This document shows, in pieces, positions 37,336 to 47,700 of a DNA stretch of 64,000 nt. Origin of the DNA: Bacillus sp. E(2018) (lineage in GTDB: Bacteria > Bacillota > Bacilli > Bacillales > Fictibacillaceae). The translations under genes were made by a program, and so were the position numbers. The notes beneath the pieces are model-generated. The model searched no databases, was not told the origin of the DNA, and was given only the letters and a program-made list of their open reading frames with translations. Position 1 is the stretch's first letter; every line of letters begins with the position of its first letter. The DNA lies in NCBI RefSeq assembly GCF_005503015.1, contig NZ_SCOL01000001.1, positions 310,001 through 374,000 of the forward strand, read 5' to 3'.

Positions 37336-38407
37336 AACAAATACATTACCAGATCGATATAGCACCATGTCAGTAGAAGAAATGGAAGCGAGAGTTCACG
37401 AGATTAAAAGCAGTTTAGGAAATCGTTTGTTTCTTCCTGCTCATCATTATCAAAAAGATGAAATCGTTCAATTTGCTGATGTTACAGGTGACTCTCTCCA
37501 GCTAGCGAAAATTTCTGCAGAGAATAAAGAGGCTGATTTTATTGTGTTCTGTGGTGTCCATTTTATGGCTGAAACTGCTGACATGCTGAGCAATGACAAT
37601 CAGACGGTCATTTTGCCAGATTTGAAAGCAGGTTGTTCGATGGCAGATATGGCAAATATTCATCAAACCGAGAGAGCATGGATCGAACTTCAAAAGCTCT
37701 TCGGTGATACGATTCTGCCATTGACTTATGTGAACTCAACAGCAGAGATAAAAGCGTTTTGTGGGAAGAACGGAGGAGCTACCGTAACTTCTTCAAACGC
37801 TAAAGAGATGGTAAGCTGGGCTTTCGGTCAAAAAGAAAGATTGCTGTTTCTTCCGGATCAGCATCTAGGAAGAAATACTGCTTTTGATTTAGGTATAGCA
37901 TTAGAAGATATGGCGATTTGGGATCCGATTTCAAACACATTGATCTATGATGGTACGGATATCGAACAAATTAAAGTAATCCTTTGGAAAGGCCATTGTT
38001 CTGTTCATGAAAAGTTTACCGTGGGTCAGATTGCTGACTTTAGAGAGAATCATTCGGAGTTTCAGATTATTGTTCATCCAGAATGTACACATGAGGTTGT
38101 AAGAGCTAGTGACTTGAACGGATCTACTCATTTTATTATTGAGACGATCAAACATGCAGAACCAGGAACAAGCTGGGCTGTAGGAACAGAGATGAATCTT
38201 GTGAACAGATTGGCTCAACAGTTCAGTGACAAGAACATCGTTTCATTGAATACGAATCTCTGTCCATGCCTTACGATGAACCGAATTGATCTGCCACACC
38301 TTTTATGGGCACTTGAAAATATAGTAGACGGAAACATAGAAAACGTAATTAAAGTAGACGAAGAAACAAAAAAATATGCAATCACAGCGTTGAACCGGAT
38401 GATGTAG
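37310..38407 (+). CDS. nadA: quinolinate synthase
   Basis: NadA condenses iminoaspartate with dihydroxyacetone phosphate to quinolinate using an oxygen-sensitive [4Fe-4S] cluster. The 365-residue protein belongs to the long type found in bacilli. Likely cluster ligands are Cys109 (KAGCSMADM), the cysteine in [10 protein letters not shown] and a cysteine in the C-terminal CPCLTMN motif. It overlaps nadC, completing the nadBCA operon. NifS, encoded divergently, is expected to supply its sulfur. Confidence 0.97.
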   Translation: MTLLNTFSKTNTLPDRYSTMSVEEMEARVHEIKSSLGNRLFLPAHHYQKDEIVQFADVTGDSLQLAKISAENKEADFIVFCGVHFMAETADMLSNDNQTVILPDLKAGCSMADMANIHQTERAWIELQKLFGDTILPLTYVNSTAEIKAFCGKNGGATVTSSNAKEMVSWAFGQKERLLFLPDQHLGRNTAFDLGIALEDMAIWDPISNTLIYDGTDIEQIKVILWKGHCSVHEKFTVGQIADFRENHSEFQIIVHPECTHEVVRASDLNGSTHFIIETIKHAEPGTSWAVGTEMNLVNRLAQQFSDKNIVSLNTNLCPCLTMNRIDLPHLLWALENIVDGNIENVIKVDEETKKYAITALNRMM

Positions 38408-38543
38408 AGTTTCTCCCCCTGTCATAACCTTCTTTTATGAGGCATAAATTGATAAAGGAATAATGTCACTTCTAATACGATGTAGCAATATGCCCAAATG
38501 TTCATATACTGTAAGGAAATTTGGCAGGAGGGAGTTTTGCAGC

Positions 38544-40136
38544 GTGAGAATACACATTGTGCAAAAAGGGGACACACTCGACAAAATTGCTGAAAAATAC
38601 GATGTACCAGTAAATGAATTAAGAAAAGCAAACCCGGGGTTCTCCAAAACAGATGTAATTGAACGGGGGGAAAAGATTAAGATCCCGATCAAGATGCCTG
38701 GTATGAAGAAAGAACAGCCTATTGTACCGGTTAAAGAAAAACCGGTTGCACCTGTACAAGAGGCTCCAAAGCCAGCACCAGTTAAGCCTGCACCAAAGAA
38801 ACCAGCTCCAGTAAAACAAGAAATGAAACCAGCACCAATGAAGCCAGCGCCATTAAAACCCGCACCAACAAAGATGGAAAAGAAAGATGCACCGATGAAA
38901 AAGGATGCACCGATGAAAAAAGATGCTCCCATGAAAAAAGATGCACCAATGAAAAAAGATGTTCCCATGTTAAAAGATCAACCGATGAAAGCGCCAATGA
39001 AGCAGCCTATGGCACCTATTCATGATAAAGATTTTGCTGGAATGGTGGAATCATCAAATCTTGGCCATTATGTGCCGATGGGATACCCAAATCAACAACC
39101 AAACATAGCGAACATGCCGAATATGGCAAATCAACCAAACATAGCAAACATGCCAAATATGGCAAACCAACCTAATATGTCAAACCAACCAAATGTGGCG
39201 AGCAAACACGGGATATATGCAGGAAAAGATGGCTACGCGCCGAATAAACATCAATTCCTAATGGAAGAGTCATCTGGTATGATGCAGAACATGTATGGTT
39301 CAATGCCTCCAATGTTTCCAAAACCACAAACCTATTCTCAAATGCCACAGGGCTATGGAATGATGCCTCCACAAGGTTTCAGCGGAATGCCACAACTCTA
39401 TGGTGGTGGGTATCCTCAAGGTGGCCAACAAGGTGGAGGAGGTATGCAGCAGGCAGGTTCAATGCCTTTTGGCGAATACCCAGATTCAGATATGGATCAA
39501 ATGCCTTCCGGTGAATATACACCTGGTGGGCAACAACAAATGCAAGATATGCAAATGGGTATGCAACAACCTGGATCAATGGGCATGATGCCTATGGGTA
39601 TGCCTCAAGGGTTTAGTGGGATGCCACAGATGGGTCAGATGGGTATGATGCCACAGAGTGGTGGAATGCCAGGGATGGGTCAGATGGGTATGATGCCACA
39701 GAGTGGAGGAATGCCAGGAATGCCACAGATGGGTATGATGCCACAAGGCGGTGGAATGCCAGGAATGCCACAGATGGGCATGATGCCACAAGGTGGTGGA
39801 ATGCCAGGAATGCCACAGATGGGTATGATGCCACAAGGCGGTGGAATGCCAGGAATGCCACAGATGGGTATGATGCCACAAGGCGGAGGAATGCCAGGAA
39901 TGCCACAGATGGGTATGATGCCACAAGGCGGAGGAATGCCAGGAATGGGTCAGATGGGTATGATGCCACAGAGTGGAGGAATGCCAGGGATGCCACAGAT
40001 GGGTATGATGCCACAAGGTGGAGGAATGCCGGGGATGCCTCAGCAGATGCCACAAGGTATGCCTAACCCTTATTCACAAGCTCAATCTCGTGAAATAGAT
40101 GAGAATTTTACGGAAGAAACGGAAGATGATGAATAG
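38544..40136 (+). CDS. safA: SafA, LysM-containing spore coat morphogenetic protein
   Basis: SafA sits at the cortex-coat interface, binds SpoVID and organises the inner coat. The GTG at 38544 is chosen because it gives the family N-terminus, MRIHIVQKGDTLDKIAEKY, ten bases after AGGAGGGAG; the frame is open 27 codons further upstream. The 530-residue protein has a LysM domain (about 2-48), a Pro/Ala/Lys segment with KKDAPM repeats, NMPNMANQP repeats, and a C-terminal half of about nine 14-residue units (QMGMMPQGGGMPGM type). B. subtilis SafA is shorter and lacks this repeat block, so only the ends are closely comparable. Confidence 0.92.
   Translation: MRIHIVQKGDTLDKIAEKYDVPVNELRKANPGFSKTDVIERGEKIKIPIKMPGMKKEQPIVPVKEKPVAPVQEAPKPAPVKPAPKKPAPVKQEMKPAPMKPAPLKPAPTKMEKKDAPMKKDAPMKKDAPMKKDAPMKKDVPMLKDQPMKAPMKQPMAPIHDKDFAGMVESSNLGHYVPMGYPNQQPNIANMPNMANQPNIANMPNMANQPNMSNQPNVASKHGIYAGKDGYAPNKHQFLMEESSGMMQNMYGSMPPMFPKPQTYSQMPQGYGMMPPQGFSGMPQLYGGGYPQGGQQGGGGMQQAGSMPFGEYPDSDMDQMPSGEYTPGGQQQMQDMQMGMQQPGSMGMMPMGMPQGFSGMPQMGQMGMMPQSGGMPGMGQMGMMPQSGGMPGMPQMGMMPQGGGMPGMPQMGMMPQGGGMPGMPQMGMMPQGGGMPGMPQMGMMPQGGGMPGMPQMGMMPQGGGMPGMGQMGMMPQSGGMPGMPQMGMMPQGGGMPGMPQQMPQGMPNPYSQAQSREIDENFTEETEDDE
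38880..38966 (+). repeat. 18-bp repeats (KKDAPM) in safA
   Basis: Five near-identical units encoding DAPMKK lie head to tail; the last reads DVPM. The spacing is 18 bases, with codon-level differences between units. Confidence 0.8.
39630..40035 (+). repeat. 42-bp tandem repeats in safA
   Basis: About nine units of 42 bases encode QMGMMPQ(S/G)GGMPGM(P/G). Neighbouring units differ at only a few bases, pointing to recent expansion or homogenisation. There are no spacers, so this is not a CRISPR array. Confidence 0.92.
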
Positions 40137-41109
40137 GGACGTAAGGGACGATTTCCAAGGGGATCGTCTTTTTTTAAAAAAGATGAACGAAATGGGTCTA
40201 GATGTGATTGATTTTGGTTTTTTTCGAGAGAACGTCATCTGGATAAAAACCAAACAAGGAAAATTTGTTTTAAAAGGGTTCAACAGATCTGATACTTGCA
40301 ATAAGCAATTAAAGCTCTCTAAACTGTATCATGGCCAAAAGCCAAGAATAATGGGTACTTATACGGCATATCCAAACCATAAAAAAACGGTTCAATTTGG
40401 AAAATACATTTGGGCAATCATGCCATTTTATAAAGGAGAAGGACTTCATTTTGGCAAAAAGGACGATGTAAAAGCTGGAATGGATGCAATCAGCCGTTTT
40501 CATTCTTTTTCCAAACATATACCCGTACCGCTCTATGAACAATTGTCTTCCTACTCTTTGTTTAAAAAATGGAGTGACAGATTAGAGGCATTTAAATTTC
40601 ATGCAAGATCAGCAAAATGGAATCATCAGATGCAACCTTTAATCTCAGAAATAATCATGTGGGGAGAATGGAGTTTAAACCACTTTGATCATGGAGCAGT
40701 TGAAAAGTTAGAAAATAAATCATATAAGAAAAAAGAGATTACACATGGCGATGTTGCTCCACATAATTTTGTGAAGTATAAAGAGAAAGATACGTATCTG
40801 ATTGATTTTGATCTTTTTGCAGCAGTTCCTCAAGCTTTTGATTGGTTGCAATATGCGAATCGGATCTTACCGTTTTGGCATTGGTCTTATGCCAAGATGG
40901 AAGAGATAGGAAATGAAGATTTCTTAAAGTGGTTTACGAAAAGGTGGTTCGTTATTTGTCTGGTGTTTCCCACAGACCTCTACCGAGAATGGAACAGGGC
41001 CCTTAAAACGGGTGACAAGGAAATGATTGATGCCGTAACGAGGTTTACGTTGCGAGATTTTTCCCACAGGAAAAAATTTGTTGAAAAGATAATGATGAGG
41101 ATGAGTTAA
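40126..41109 (+). CDS. CotS-family spore coat kinase-like protein with intact catalytic motifs
   Basis: A protein of about 327 residues with the CotS/aminoglycoside-phosphotransferase fold. Unlike the two kinase-like proteins behind spoVID, its catalytic parts are complete: Lys50 (KFVLKGF), hinge WAIMPFYKGEG, catalytic loop THGDVAPHN with Asp209 and Asn214, and metal-binding DFD at 227-229. The start is unsure: ATG at 40126 or 40129 overlaps the safA end, and the frame is open to 40099. Its coupling to safA suggests a role in coat assembly; the substrate is unknown. B. subtilis has no such gene here. Confidence 0.8.
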   Translation: MMNRDVRDDFQGDRLFLKKMNEMGLDVIDFGFFRENVIWIKTKQGKFVLKGFNRSDTCNKQLKLSKLYHGQKPRIMGTYTAYPNHKKTVQFGKYIWAIMPFYKGEGLHFGKKDDVKAGMDAISRFHSFSKHIPVPLYEQLSSYSLFKKWSDRLEAFKFHARSAKWNHQMQPLISEIIMWGEWSLNHFDHGAVEKLENKSYKKKEITHGDVAPHNFVKYKEKDTYLIDFDLFAAVPQAFDWLQYANRILPFWHWSYAKMEEIGNEDFLKWFTKRWFVICLVFPTDLYREWNRALKTGDKEMIDAVTRFTLRDFSHRKKFVEKIMMRMS

Positions 41110-41182
41110 ACGATCATCCTACATTTAACAGATTAATTAGAGCCTTCTTCTGCCAAGCTAATGGTGAAAGGAGGTTTTTCCA

Positions 41183-41770
41183 TTGAACTTTTTAGGGAAA
41201 TCACTTACTGTAACAATTCTAGCTGTAGGTCTTGTAGGCTGTAACGGTGTGAATCAATCACAGGATAAGAATGACAACGATGTTCGACCGATTGGATACT
41301 ACACCAATGAGGGAGATAATCGTGGTGATCTTGATCGTGGTAATGGATTTATTTCTGATATGGCTGATCGAGATGTAAATGATCATTCTGCCACATACCA
41401 TGAAGATTATGATGGTAAACTTGCTGAACGAATCGCAGGTAATGTCAACGACATCCGGGGTGTAGACGATGCTCACGTTATTCTTGAGGATAACAACGTC
41501 ATTGTAGGTATAGACACGGATAAAAAGAAGAAGACGGAACTAACTAACAAAGTTAGAGAGGTCACTTCTAAATTGGCACCGAATCGTGATGTGAAGATTG
41601 TTGCTGATCGAGATATGGTTAACCGCATTGAGAACGTTGATAACAATCTGCGAGATGGCCGTGCTTACACGGAAGTTGAATCAGATGTTCGCGGAATTAG
41701 CAACGATATCGTAAATGCCGGCAGTGACCTTGGAAATGCGATAAAACGTCCTTTCGAAAACAACCGCTAG
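41183..41770 (+). CDS. YhcN/YlaJ-family sporulation lipoprotein (CoxA-like)
   Basis: A 195-residue predicted lipoprotein. The N-terminal signal peptide ends in the lipobox LVGC, followed by an acidic, asparagine-rich linker and a C-terminal YhcN-like domain (about 80-165) with DDAHVILEDNNVIVGID. The start is TTG, eight bases after AAAGGAGG. In B. subtilis the YhcN-family gene coxA (yrbB) also follows safA and encodes a cortex-associated spore protein, so this is probably its counterpart. A terminator follows. Confidence 0.85.
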   Translation: MNFLGKSLTVTILAVGLVGCNGVNQSQDKNDNDVRPIGYYTNEGDNRGDLDRGNGFISDMADRDVNDHSATYHEDYDGKLAERIAGNVNDIRGVDDAHVILEDNNVIVGIDTDKKKKTELTNKVREVTSKLAPNRDVKIVADRDMVNRIENVDNNLRDGRAYTEVESDVRGISNDIVNAGSDLGNAIKRPFENNR

Positions 41771-41776
41771 TATAAA

Positions 41777-41822
41777 AGAACTGTCAGAAGTTAAATCAAC
41801 TTTTGAACAGTTCTTTTTTTTT
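41777..41822 (+). terminator. terminator after the CoxA-like gene
   Basis: AAGAACTGT (41777-41785) pairs with ACAGTTCTT (41807-41815); the inner GAAGTT pairs with AACTT(T), and a run of T follows. Confidence 0.9.
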
Positions 41823-41969
41823 ATGTTTAAAAAGAATATCATTTGCCCCCCTTCTGAGTTAGATCTCAGAAAGTAATCAAATTCACTTTTATAAGGAATT
41901 AAGGGAAAGGCTATGATACAATAAGCAATAGAAACATACGCTCGTGTTTAGCGTTAGGGAGAGAAGAAT

Positions 41970-42563
41970 TTGATTGAAAGCATTTCTGGAAATGTAGATT
42001 ACATAACGGCAGAATATATTGTTATGAATAATAGTGGAATTGGATATAAAATTTTATGCCCTAATCCATTTATTTATAAATTGAACGATCAAAAGACGGT
42101 ATATACGTATCAATATGTACGTGAGGATGTATTGGCTCTTTATGGTTTCAAGAACAGAAAAGAACGCGACTTGTTTTTAAAGTTGTTGAACGTTTCAGGA
42201 ATCGGACCAAAAGGAGCATTAGCGATTGTTGCCTTCGGTCAGCCTGAACAAGTGGTCAATGCGATCGAACAAGAAGATGAAAAGTTCCTAACTAAATTTC
42301 CTGGTGTAGGGAAGAAAACTGCACGTCAGATGATTTTGGACCTAAAAGGTAAGATCTCAATTTTTGCAGATGTAGAGTTCACGGATGGACTATTCGCAGA
42401 TGTTGAACCAGATGGTGATGAACTTGACGAAGCACTCGAGGCTCTTGCAGTCTTAGGATATGGCAGAAAAGAAATTCAAAAAATTCTTCCAGAACTGAAA
42501 AAAGAAAAGATGTCTGCTAACGAATATGTTAAAGCAGCATTAAAGAAGTTAATGAATTCATAA
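41970..42563 (+). CDS. ruvA: Holliday junction branch migration protein RuvA
   Basis: RuvA binds the four-way junction and loads RuvB. The 197-residue protein has an N-terminal OB fold, two helix-hairpin-helix motifs (about 70-140, GIGPKGALAI and FPGVGKKTARQM) and a C-terminal RuvB-binding domain. The start is TTG eight bases after GGGAG; this gives the conserved MIESISGNVDYIT N-terminus. It lies 14 bases before ruvB. Confidence 0.96.
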   Translation: MIESISGNVDYITAEYIVMNNSGIGYKILCPNPFIYKLNDQKTVYTYQYVREDVLALYGFKNRKERDLFLKLLNVSGIGPKGALAIVAFGQPEQVVNAIEQEDEKFLTKFPGVGKKTARQMILDLKGKISIFADVEFTDGLFADVEPDGDELDEALEALAVLGYGRKEIQKILPELKKEKMSANEYVKAALKKLMNS

Positions 42564-42577
42564 GGACGTGAGGATAT

Positions 42578-43579
42578 ATGGAAGAGAGAATTGTTTCTTC
42601 AGAAGAACGTCAAGATGAAGCAAATATCGAGTTAAGCCTGCGCCCTGAACTTTTAGATGAATATATAGGACAAACCTCCGTAAAGGACAATTTGCGGATC
42701 TTTATTAAAGCTGCAAAACTTCGCAACGAACCTCTTGATCATGTCCTGTTGTACGGACCTCCTGGTTTAGGAAAGACCACGTTGGCATCGATCATTGCAA
42801 ATGAGATGGAAGTTAACTTGAGAACAACAAGTGGACCAGCCATTGAACGGCCTGGTGACTTGGCAGCCATCTTGACATCGTTAGAGCCCGGTGACGTTTT
42901 ATTTATCGATGAGATTCACCGATTATCCCGTGCGATTGAAGAAATTCTATATTCAGCAATGGAAGACTTTTGTTTAGATATCGTGATCGGAAAGGGAGAG
43001 GTTGCAAGGTCTGTGAGATTAGACTTACCTCCTTTCACGTTGATTGGCGCGACCACAAGAGCGGGTTCTCTATCAGCTCCTCTCCGAGATCGTTTTGGTG
43101 TTCTCGCAAGGCTGGAATACTACAAATCAGAAGAGCTTGGTGAGATCGTAAGACGTACGGGGGATGTTTTTGGGGTAAGAGTAGATGATCTATCAGCAGA
43201 AGAGATCGCAAGAAGATCAAGAGGTACTCCGAGGATTGCTAACCGGTTATTACGAAGAGTAAGGGATTTTGTGCAGGTTGAAGGCAAGGATACAATTTCT
43301 TTGCCGATCTGTCAGAAAGCTTTAGAGCTTCTGCAAGTAGACCGTTTAGGTTTAGACCATATTGACCATAAATTATTACTAGGGATCATTCACACGTATA
43401 AAGGCGGTCCTGTAGGTCTAGAGACCATTTCGGCTACAATTGGTGAAGAATCGATGACGATTGAAGATGTATATGAGCCTTATCTTCTTCAGATTGGTTT
43501 CTTACAACGTACTCCACGTGGACGCATGGTTACAGAACAGGCCTATCAATACTTTGGACTGGCGGCGTCCGCGGATTGA
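42578..43579 (+). CDS. ruvB: Holliday junction DNA helicase RuvB
   Basis: RuvB is the AAA+ motor for branch migration. The 333-residue protein carries Walker [10 protein letters not shown], Walker B FIDEIHRL, sensor I GATTRAG and the arginine-finger region, and ends with the winged helix ([13 protein letters not shown]). Its stop overlaps the TTG start of the next gene by four bases. B. subtilis has bofC upstream of the ruv genes; it is absent here. Confidence 0.98.
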   Translation: MEERIVSSEERQDEANIELSLRPELLDEYIGQTSVKDNLRIFIKAAKLRNEPLDHVLLYGPPGLGKTTLASIIANEMEVNLRTTSGPAIERPGDLAAILTSLEPGDVLFIDEIHRLSRAIEEILYSAMEDFCLDIVIGKGEVARSVRLDLPPFTLIGATTRAGSLSAPLRDRFGVLARLEYYKSEELGEIVRRTGDVFGVRVDDLSAEEIARRSRGTPRIANRLLRRVRDFVQVEGKDTISLPICQKALELLQVDRLGLDHIDHKLLLGIIHTYKGGPVGLETISATIGEESMTIEDVYEPYLLQIGFLQRTPRGRMVTEQAYQYFGLAASAD

Positions 43580-43767
43580 ACCGACTGTTAATCGTTGCAG
43601 GAATCGTTCTAATTATTATAGGATTAGTAGGGACATATATAGGTAAACTTCCTGGTGATATGGTTTGGAAAAAAGGAAACACAACTGTCTATTTTCCGAT
43701 CATGACTTCCATTATCATTAGTGTTGTACTTTCCTTGATCTTCATGATTATAGGTCGATTTAAATAG
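43576..43767 (+). CDS. DUF2905-family small membrane protein
   Basis: A 63-residue protein with two transmembrane helices separated by the conserved [18 protein letters not shown] segment, which identifies the DUF2905 family. The start is TTG, overlapping the ruvB stop (TTGA). The family often lies next to ruvB or queA in Gram-positive bacteria; its function is unknown. Confidence 0.9.
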   Translation: MNRLLIVAGIVLIIIGLVGTYIGKLPGDMVWKKGNTTVYFPIMTSIIISVVLSLIFMIIGRFK

Positions 43768-43795
43768 AAAGTTATGCAACTTTGTTCTTGAAGTG

Positions 43796-43833
43796 GTTGA
43801 TTTCCACTTCCGGTTGCTCGCTTTCCAATCAAC
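43796..43833 (-). repeat. intergenic repeat family A, deletion remnant R7
   Basis: Only 38 bases remain. GTTGATTTCCACTTCC-GGTTGCTCGCTTTCC is joined directly to AATCAAC, so both ends are kept and the centre is gone. The join can be explained by recombination between the short TCC strings of the two ends. Confidence 0.75.
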
Positions 43834-43898
43834 TTGTCATGAGGAGTCGAGCAAAGGTTACTTAGAAAAGTGCTAAATAGAAAGCAGGAATACATCAC

Positions 43899-46087
<2,189 letters not shown>

Positions 46088-46134
46088 AAAACGATAACGA
46101 CAAATTTTTAACTTATAGAAAGGGGTGAAATAGT

Positions 46135-46407
46135 ATGGGTGGAAGTCTTGGAGGAATATTGCCGATTATCTTGATGTTTGCAATTTTTTATTTTCTGTTG
46201 ATCCGACCGCAGCAAAAGAGACAAAAAGCGGTTCGTGAAATGCAGTCTAACCTTAAAAAGGGCGACAAAGTTGTAACGATCGGTGGACTACACGGAACAC
46301 TAGACAGCATCGATGATAACATCGCTGTTATTCGTTCGAACGATGGCGCAAAGTTAACATTTGATCGTAATGCGATCCGTGAAGTAAAAGAAGAAGCAGT
46401 ACTATAA
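46135..46407 (+). CDS. yajC: preprotein translocase accessory subunit YajC
   Basis: A 90-residue single-span membrane protein associated with SecDF. One N-terminal helix (about 7-22, ILPIILMFAIFYFLLI) is followed by RPQQKRQKAV and the conserved GDKVVTIGGLHGTLDSID domain. AAAGGGGTG precedes the ATG. It ends at a terminator shared with the converging gene. Confidence 0.96.
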   Translation: MGGSLGGILPIILMFAIFYFLLIRPQQKRQKAVREMQSNLKKGDKVVTIGGLHGTLDSIDDNIAVIRSNDGAKLTFDRNAIREVKEEAVL

Positions 46408-46410
46408 CAA

Positions 46411-46436
46411 AAAGACCCGTTCATACGGGTCTTTAT
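46411..46436. terminator. bidirectional terminator between yajC and yrzE
   Basis: A perfect 10-bp stem (46411-46420 with 46425-46434) with a 4-base loop; AAAAAG and CTTTATTT flanks serve both strands. It overlaps the last codon region of the minus-strand gene. Confidence 0.88.
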
Positions 46437-46822
46437 TTATATGTTTGCTTATGACTGCTTAAGTTAACACCCATGATTCCACCAATTACCGCTAATAAAA
46501 GAAAAAGAGCATGATACATATACTGAGAGGAGTTGAACGTACTTTGATAGCCTAAGTATTGAACAAGAAAAACAAGAAAAGAAAACAAGACACTTGTACC
46601 CCCACCTAACAGCCAACCTTTACTCTGACCTTTCTTACCTGAAATTAATCCACCTATAAATAACGATAAAAAAGAAAGACCTACTGTTACCCATTTCAAC
46701 GACGCCTCTGTCAGCCCTGTAAACCGCAGCAATAGTGAGAGCACTAAACTGCAAAGCATGATCATGAGTAAAACAGCAATAAGACCCCGTCCCATAGAAG
46801 AAGCCATATGTTTAATCCCCAT
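46433..46822 (-). CDS. yrzE: TIGR04086/YrzE-family membrane protein
   Basis: A 129-residue protein with four predicted transmembrane helices and the conserved GGLISGKKGQSKGWLLGG loop, typical of the YrzE family found next to yajC in bacilli. It is transcribed against yajC and the following gene. The function is unknown. Confidence 0.82.
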   Translation of the reverse strand: MGIKHMASSMGRGLIAVLLMIMLCSLVLSLLLRFTGLTEASLKWVTVGLSFLSLFIGGLISGKKGQSKGWLLGGGTSVLFSFLVFLVQYLGYQSTFNSSQYMYHALFLLLAVIGGIMGVNLSSHKQTYK

Positions 46823-47018
46823 CTTTAATCCTCCTTATCCGTAGAAGCTTTCTATATACTTTATTCAGACGACGGAGAGATTAGAAGTACAAGCAAGTAT
46901 TTTCCCTTTCGTTTCCTAACGTTTAGATTTGGCAAAACCTGCGTATCATGTTTTTTCATATCTGTGCCACACTAAGTAATGGAATGAACATGTAACGTAC
47001 AATGGAAGGAGGGGAATC

Positions 47019-47678
47019 ATGGAACTGTATACCGTTATATTTAGAACGCTTTTTATTTACTTTTTAATCATGGTTATATTTCGAATGATGGGGAAGCGCG
47101 AGATGGGACAATTATCCATCATAGATTTTGTTGTTTCAATCATGGTCGCAGAATTAGCTGTTATCTCAATCGAAGATCCTACGATTCCCATGTTGAATTC
47201 ACTCGCATCCATTTTTGTCTTGTTGGGTATCCAGCTTATATTAGCCCTCGTCTCTTTAAAGAGCAGAAGGATGAGAGAGATCGTTGATGGTAAACCTTCA
47301 TTAATTATTAAAGAAGGTCAAGTGGATGAACATGAGATGAAAAAGCAGCGTTACAACTTTGATGATCTATTAACACAATTACGTGAAAACAATATTAGAA
47401 GCTTGAACGAAGTTGAATTTGGAATTTTAGAAACAACGGGTAAGCTTTCCATTATAAAAAAAGATGAGGAATCCGAAAATACACCGATTCAAATGATTAT
47501 GCCTCTCATTTTGGACGGGAAGATCTTAGAAGACAATCTTGAAAAGATGGATAAGACATCCTTTTGGTTAAGACAAGAGTTAAAGAAGGTAGGGTTTAAA
47601 GAGATAAAAAACATTTCGTTCTGTACACTAAATGAAGATGGGACATTATTTGTCGACGAACTGAATAGCAAAAAATAA
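47019..47678 (+). CDS. DUF421 membrane protein (YrbG-like)
   Basis: A 219-residue protein with three N-terminal transmembrane helices (about 4-24, 32-50, 56-75) and a soluble domain with the DUF421 features FRMMGKREMGQLSIIDFVV and GKPSLIIKEG. B. subtilis has yrbG at this place. Related proteins occur in several copies in spore formers, and some have been linked to spore germination or spore lipids; the role of this one is unknown. AAGGAGGGG precedes the ATG. Confidence 0.9.
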   Translation: MELYTVIFRTLFIYFLIMVIFRMMGKREMGQLSIIDFVVSIMVAELAVISIEDPTIPMLNSLASIFVLLGIQLILALVSLKSRRMREIVDGKPSLIIKEGQVDEHEMKKQRYNFDDLLTQLRENNIRSLNEVEFGILETTGKLSIIKKDEESENTPIQMIMPLILDGKILEDNLEKMDKTSFWLRQELKKVGFKEIKNISFCTLNEDGTLFVDELNSKK

Positions 47679-47700
47679 AACAGCCAAACTGGCTGTTTTA
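47676..47700. terminator. bidirectional terminator, DUF421 gene and spoVB
   Basis: A perfect 11-bp stem (47676-47686 with 47690-47700) with a 3-base loop. It overlaps the stop codons of both convergent genes. Confidence 0.88.

Noticed and set aside
38463..38543. Upstream ATG giving a 27-residue N-terminal extension of SafA
   Set aside because: The extension is unlike the family, and the GTG at 38544 has a strong ribosome-binding site and the expected first residues.
38480..38543. Possible SigmaE or SigmaK promoter for safA
   Set aside because: CATATACT-like strings occur upstream of the start, but no matching -35 element lies at a valid spacing.
39630..40035. Repeat array considered as CRISPR
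   Set aside because: Units are contiguous, without unique spacers, and lie in frame in safA.
39576..40055. Long minus-strand frames opposite safA
   Set aside because: They exist only because the 42-bp repeats keep several frames open. The products are simple His/Trp/Leu or Ala/Ser/Pro repeats without a ribosome-binding site.
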